The notes under the pieces are model-generated. The model saw only the letters and a program-made list of their open reading frames with translations. It ran no database searches and was not told the origin of the DNA. A stretch of DNA of 64,000 nt, taken from assembly GCF_001613265.1 (NCBI RefSeq), contig NZ_BDCA01000019.1:1-64000 (forward strand). Reading direction: 5' to 3'. The position numbers and the translations under genes are program-made. Source of the stretch: Nocardia vermiculata NBRC 100427. GTDB taxonomy: Bacteria; Actinomycetota; Actinomycetes; Mycobacteriales; Mycobacteriaceae. Position 1 is the stretch's first letter; the number at the start of each line of letters is the position of its first letter. This document shows, one piece after another, positions 62,188 through 64,000 of this stretch.

Positions 62188-64000
62188 ATGAGTGCAGACG
62201 GATTGTCCGATGGTGCCAAGGATTTGGTGACCGCGCGAGATCGGTTGCTCCGGGGTGAGGACCCCCGCCGGCCGCGCCTGACCGCGGATGCGCTGCGGGA
62301 GGCCCTGGTCGACCTGCACGAGCTGTGGCTGACCGGCAAGGGCGCCGAACTGGGCATCACACCCGGTAGCGGTCTGGCCGTGGTGGCTGTCGGTGGCCTG
62401 GGGCGCCGGGAGATGGTGCCCTACTCGGATCTGGACCTGGTACTGCTGCACGACGATGTCGACCCCGCCCGCGTCGCCGAGGTCGCCGACGCGCTCTGGT
62501 ACCCCCTGTGGGACGCCCACATCGCACTCGATCACAGCGTGCGCACGGTGCCGCAGGCGCTGCGGGTGGCCGCCACCGATCTGACCGCCGCGCTGGGGAT
62601 GCTCGACGCGCGGCACATCGTGGGCGACGCCGAATTGAGCAATCTGCTGATCGGCGGGGTGCGCCGGGAATGGCGTACCGGAATCCAGCCGCGCTTCACC
62701 GAATTGGTCGAGCAGGTGAAGGTGCGCTGGCAGCGCAGCGGCGAGGTCGCCCATCGTGCCGAACCCGACCTCAAGAACGGCCGCGGTGGCCTGCGCGATA
62801 TTCAGCTACTCGATGCGCTGGCCGTCGCGCATCTGACCGATGCCGTGCCGGGGCTGGGACCGGATGTGCCCGGTGGCGGACTCGAGCAAGCACACCGTCG
62901 ACTGCTGGATGTGCGTACCGAACTGCAGCGGGTGGCCGGCCGCGCCCGCGATCAGCTTCGTGCCCAGGACGCCGACGAGATCGGTGCCGCCCTGCGTATC
63001 GGGGACCGATTCGACCTCGCGCGCACGCTCAGTGACGCCGCGCGGACAGTCGGCTATTCGGTGGATGTGGGTCTGCGGACCGCCGGTAACGCCCTGCCGC
63101 GTCGTGGGCTGGCCCGATTGCGTCGCCTGCCGGTGCGCCGCCCACTCGACGAGGGAGTGGTCGAACATGCGGGGGAGGTCGTGCTGGCCCGCGACGCGCG
63201 CCCGCAACGCGACCCCGGGCTCATCCTGCGAGTGGCGGCGGCCTCGGCGCGGACCGGGCTGCCGATGTCGGCCACCACGCTGGCCCGGCTGGCCGAGGAT
63301 GCACCGGAACTACGGGAGCCGTGGCCGCGCGAGGCGGTCGGTGATCTGCTGGTACTGCTGGGAGCCGGACGTGCGACGATCGACGCGATCGAGGCGCTGG
63401 ACCGTACCGGGTTGTGGGGCAGGCTCTTTCCGGAGTGGGGTGCGGTGCGCGACCTGCCGCCGCGCGACGCCCTGCACACCTGGACCGTCGACCGGCATCT
63501 GGTCGAGGCAGTCGTCTACGCCAGTGCGCTCAGCACCCGCGTCGCCCGTCCCGACCTGCTGCTGCTCGGTGCGCTGCTGCACGATCTCGGCAAGGGGCGC
63601 ACCGAGGACCACAGTGTGGTCGGGGCGGAGCTGGCGACCCGGATCGGGAGCCGACTCGGATTGTGGCCCGAGGATGTGCGGACGCTGTCGGCAATCGTGC
63701 GCTATCACCTGCTGCTTCCGGAGACGGCCACCCGGCGCGATCTCGACGATCCCGCCACCGCCGCGCGCGTGGTGACGGCGCTCGACGGGGACCGGCGGCT
63801 GCTGGAAATACTGCACACTCTCGCCGAGGCCGACTCGCTGGCCACCGGGCCCGGGGTATGGGGGGAATGGAAAGCATCGCTGATCGGTGAGCTGGTGCGC
63901 CGCGCACGGGCGGCCATGACGGGCGAGCCGCACACCCGCAGTGCGGAATTCGCCCGGGTACCGGTCGATCCCGCCCTTCTGGCCAAGGCCGCGGCGGGCG
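62188..64000 (+). CDS. glnD: [Protein-PII] nucleotidyltransferase GlnD, 3' end outside window
   Basis: The first 604 codons of a bifunctional enzyme that nucleotidylylates GlnB in nitrogen limitation and removes the group in excess. In actinobacteria it adenylylates. The nucleotidyltransferase domain has VAVGGLGRREMVPYSDLDLV (about 63-82) with G-G and D-x-D. A GlnD-specific helical region follows (AEPDLKNGRGGLRDIQLLDA). The HD phosphohydrolase has LLLGALLHDLGKGRTEDHS (about 455-475) and the H of VRYHLLLPETATRRD. The ACT domains lie beyond base 64000. The ATG at 62188 is used; an in-frame GTG 12 nt earlier is possible. Confidence 0.96.
   Translation, partial: MSADGLSDGAKDLVTARDRLLRGEDPRRPRLTADALREALVDLHELWLTGKGAELGITPGSGLAVVAVGGLGRREMVPYSDLDLVLLHDDVDPARVAEVADALWYPLWDAHIALDHSVRTVPQALRVAATDLTAALGMLDARHIVGDAELSNLLIGGVRREWRTGIQPRFTELVEQVKVRWQRSGEVAHRAEPDLKNGRGGLRDIQLLDALAVAHLTDAVPGLGPDVPGGGLEQAHRRLLDVRTELQRVAGRARDQLRAQDADEIGAALRIGDRFDLARTLSDAARTVGYSVDVGLRTAGNALPRRGLARLRRLPVRRPLDEGVVEHAGEVVLARDARPQRDPGLILRVAAASARTGLPMSATTLARLAEDAPELREPWPREAVGDLLVLLGAGRATIDAIEALDRTGLWGRLFPEWGAVRDLPPRDALHTWTVDRHLVEAVVYASALSTRVARPDLLLLGALLHDLGKGRTEDHSVVGAELATRIGSRLGLWPEDVRTLSAIVRYHLLLPETATRRDLDDPATAARVVTALDGDRRLLEILHTLAEADSLATGPGVWGEWKASLIGELVRRARAAMTGEPHTRSAEFARVPVDPALLAKAAAG

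Overview
The window is high-GC chromosomal DNA of a mycolic-acid actinomycete. Gene content and order point to Nocardia or a close relative. The backbone matches, from memory, the Mycobacterium tuberculosis block Rv2986c to Rv2918c: hupB, mutT1, ppk1, cofC, gpsA, ddl, a DUF3515 protein, thiL, ung, rpmB, a DAK2 protein, recG, pyc, rsmD, coaD, then sepIVA, yceD, rpmF, rnc, fpg, osmC/acyP, smc, ftsY, amt, glnB and glnD. The lineage and species are inferred; no rRNA or tRNA gene is present.

Bases 1-15.5 kb are housekeeping: nucleoid (hupB), nucleotide-pool hygiene and polyphosphate (mutT1, ppk1), F420 (cofC), phospholipid precursor (gpsA), cell wall (ddl), thiamine (thiL), DNA repair (ung, recG) and translation (rpmB). 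Bases 15.5-24.5 kb hold a RamB/PrpR-type short-chain fatty-acid regulator, cobalamin-independent methionine synthase metE behind a cobalamin riboswitch, pyruvate carboxylase, rsmD and coaD. Bases 24.6-30 kb hold an AbiEi-like protein, a GtrA membrane protein, the division factor SepIVA and the yceD-rpmF-rnc-fpg cluster.

Bases 30-53.7 kb are the accessory part, inserted between fpg and smc. It has a DHFR-like protein and a PHP phosphoesterase, then a minus-strand operon of a YgiB-like membrane protein, a YgiC-like ATP-grasp ligase and a DUF350 membrane protein. The conserved acyP/osmC pair follows, on the opposite strand from its core neighbours. Next comes an osmotic and envelope-stress region: kdpDE divergent from kdpFABC, an L,D-transpeptidase lipoprotein, a two-component system and the full ectoine/hydroxyectoine operon ectABCD. 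A two-gene acyl-CoA dehydrogenase operon and a small secreted protein close it.

Bases 53.8-64 kb return to the core: smc, two small DUF proteins, ftsY, and the nitrogen cluster amt-glnB-glnD, the last gene cut by the window end.

The most unusual points are at the kdp locus. A 51-codon membrane microprotein gene is translationally coupled to kdpD, and a 27-codon one is coupled to kdpF. The kdpD/kdpE junction carries a 72-bp in-frame tandem duplication that repeats a 13-bp-stem hairpin over the kdpE start. The YgiB/YgiC/DUF350 operon is the best candidate for a biochemically undescribed system.
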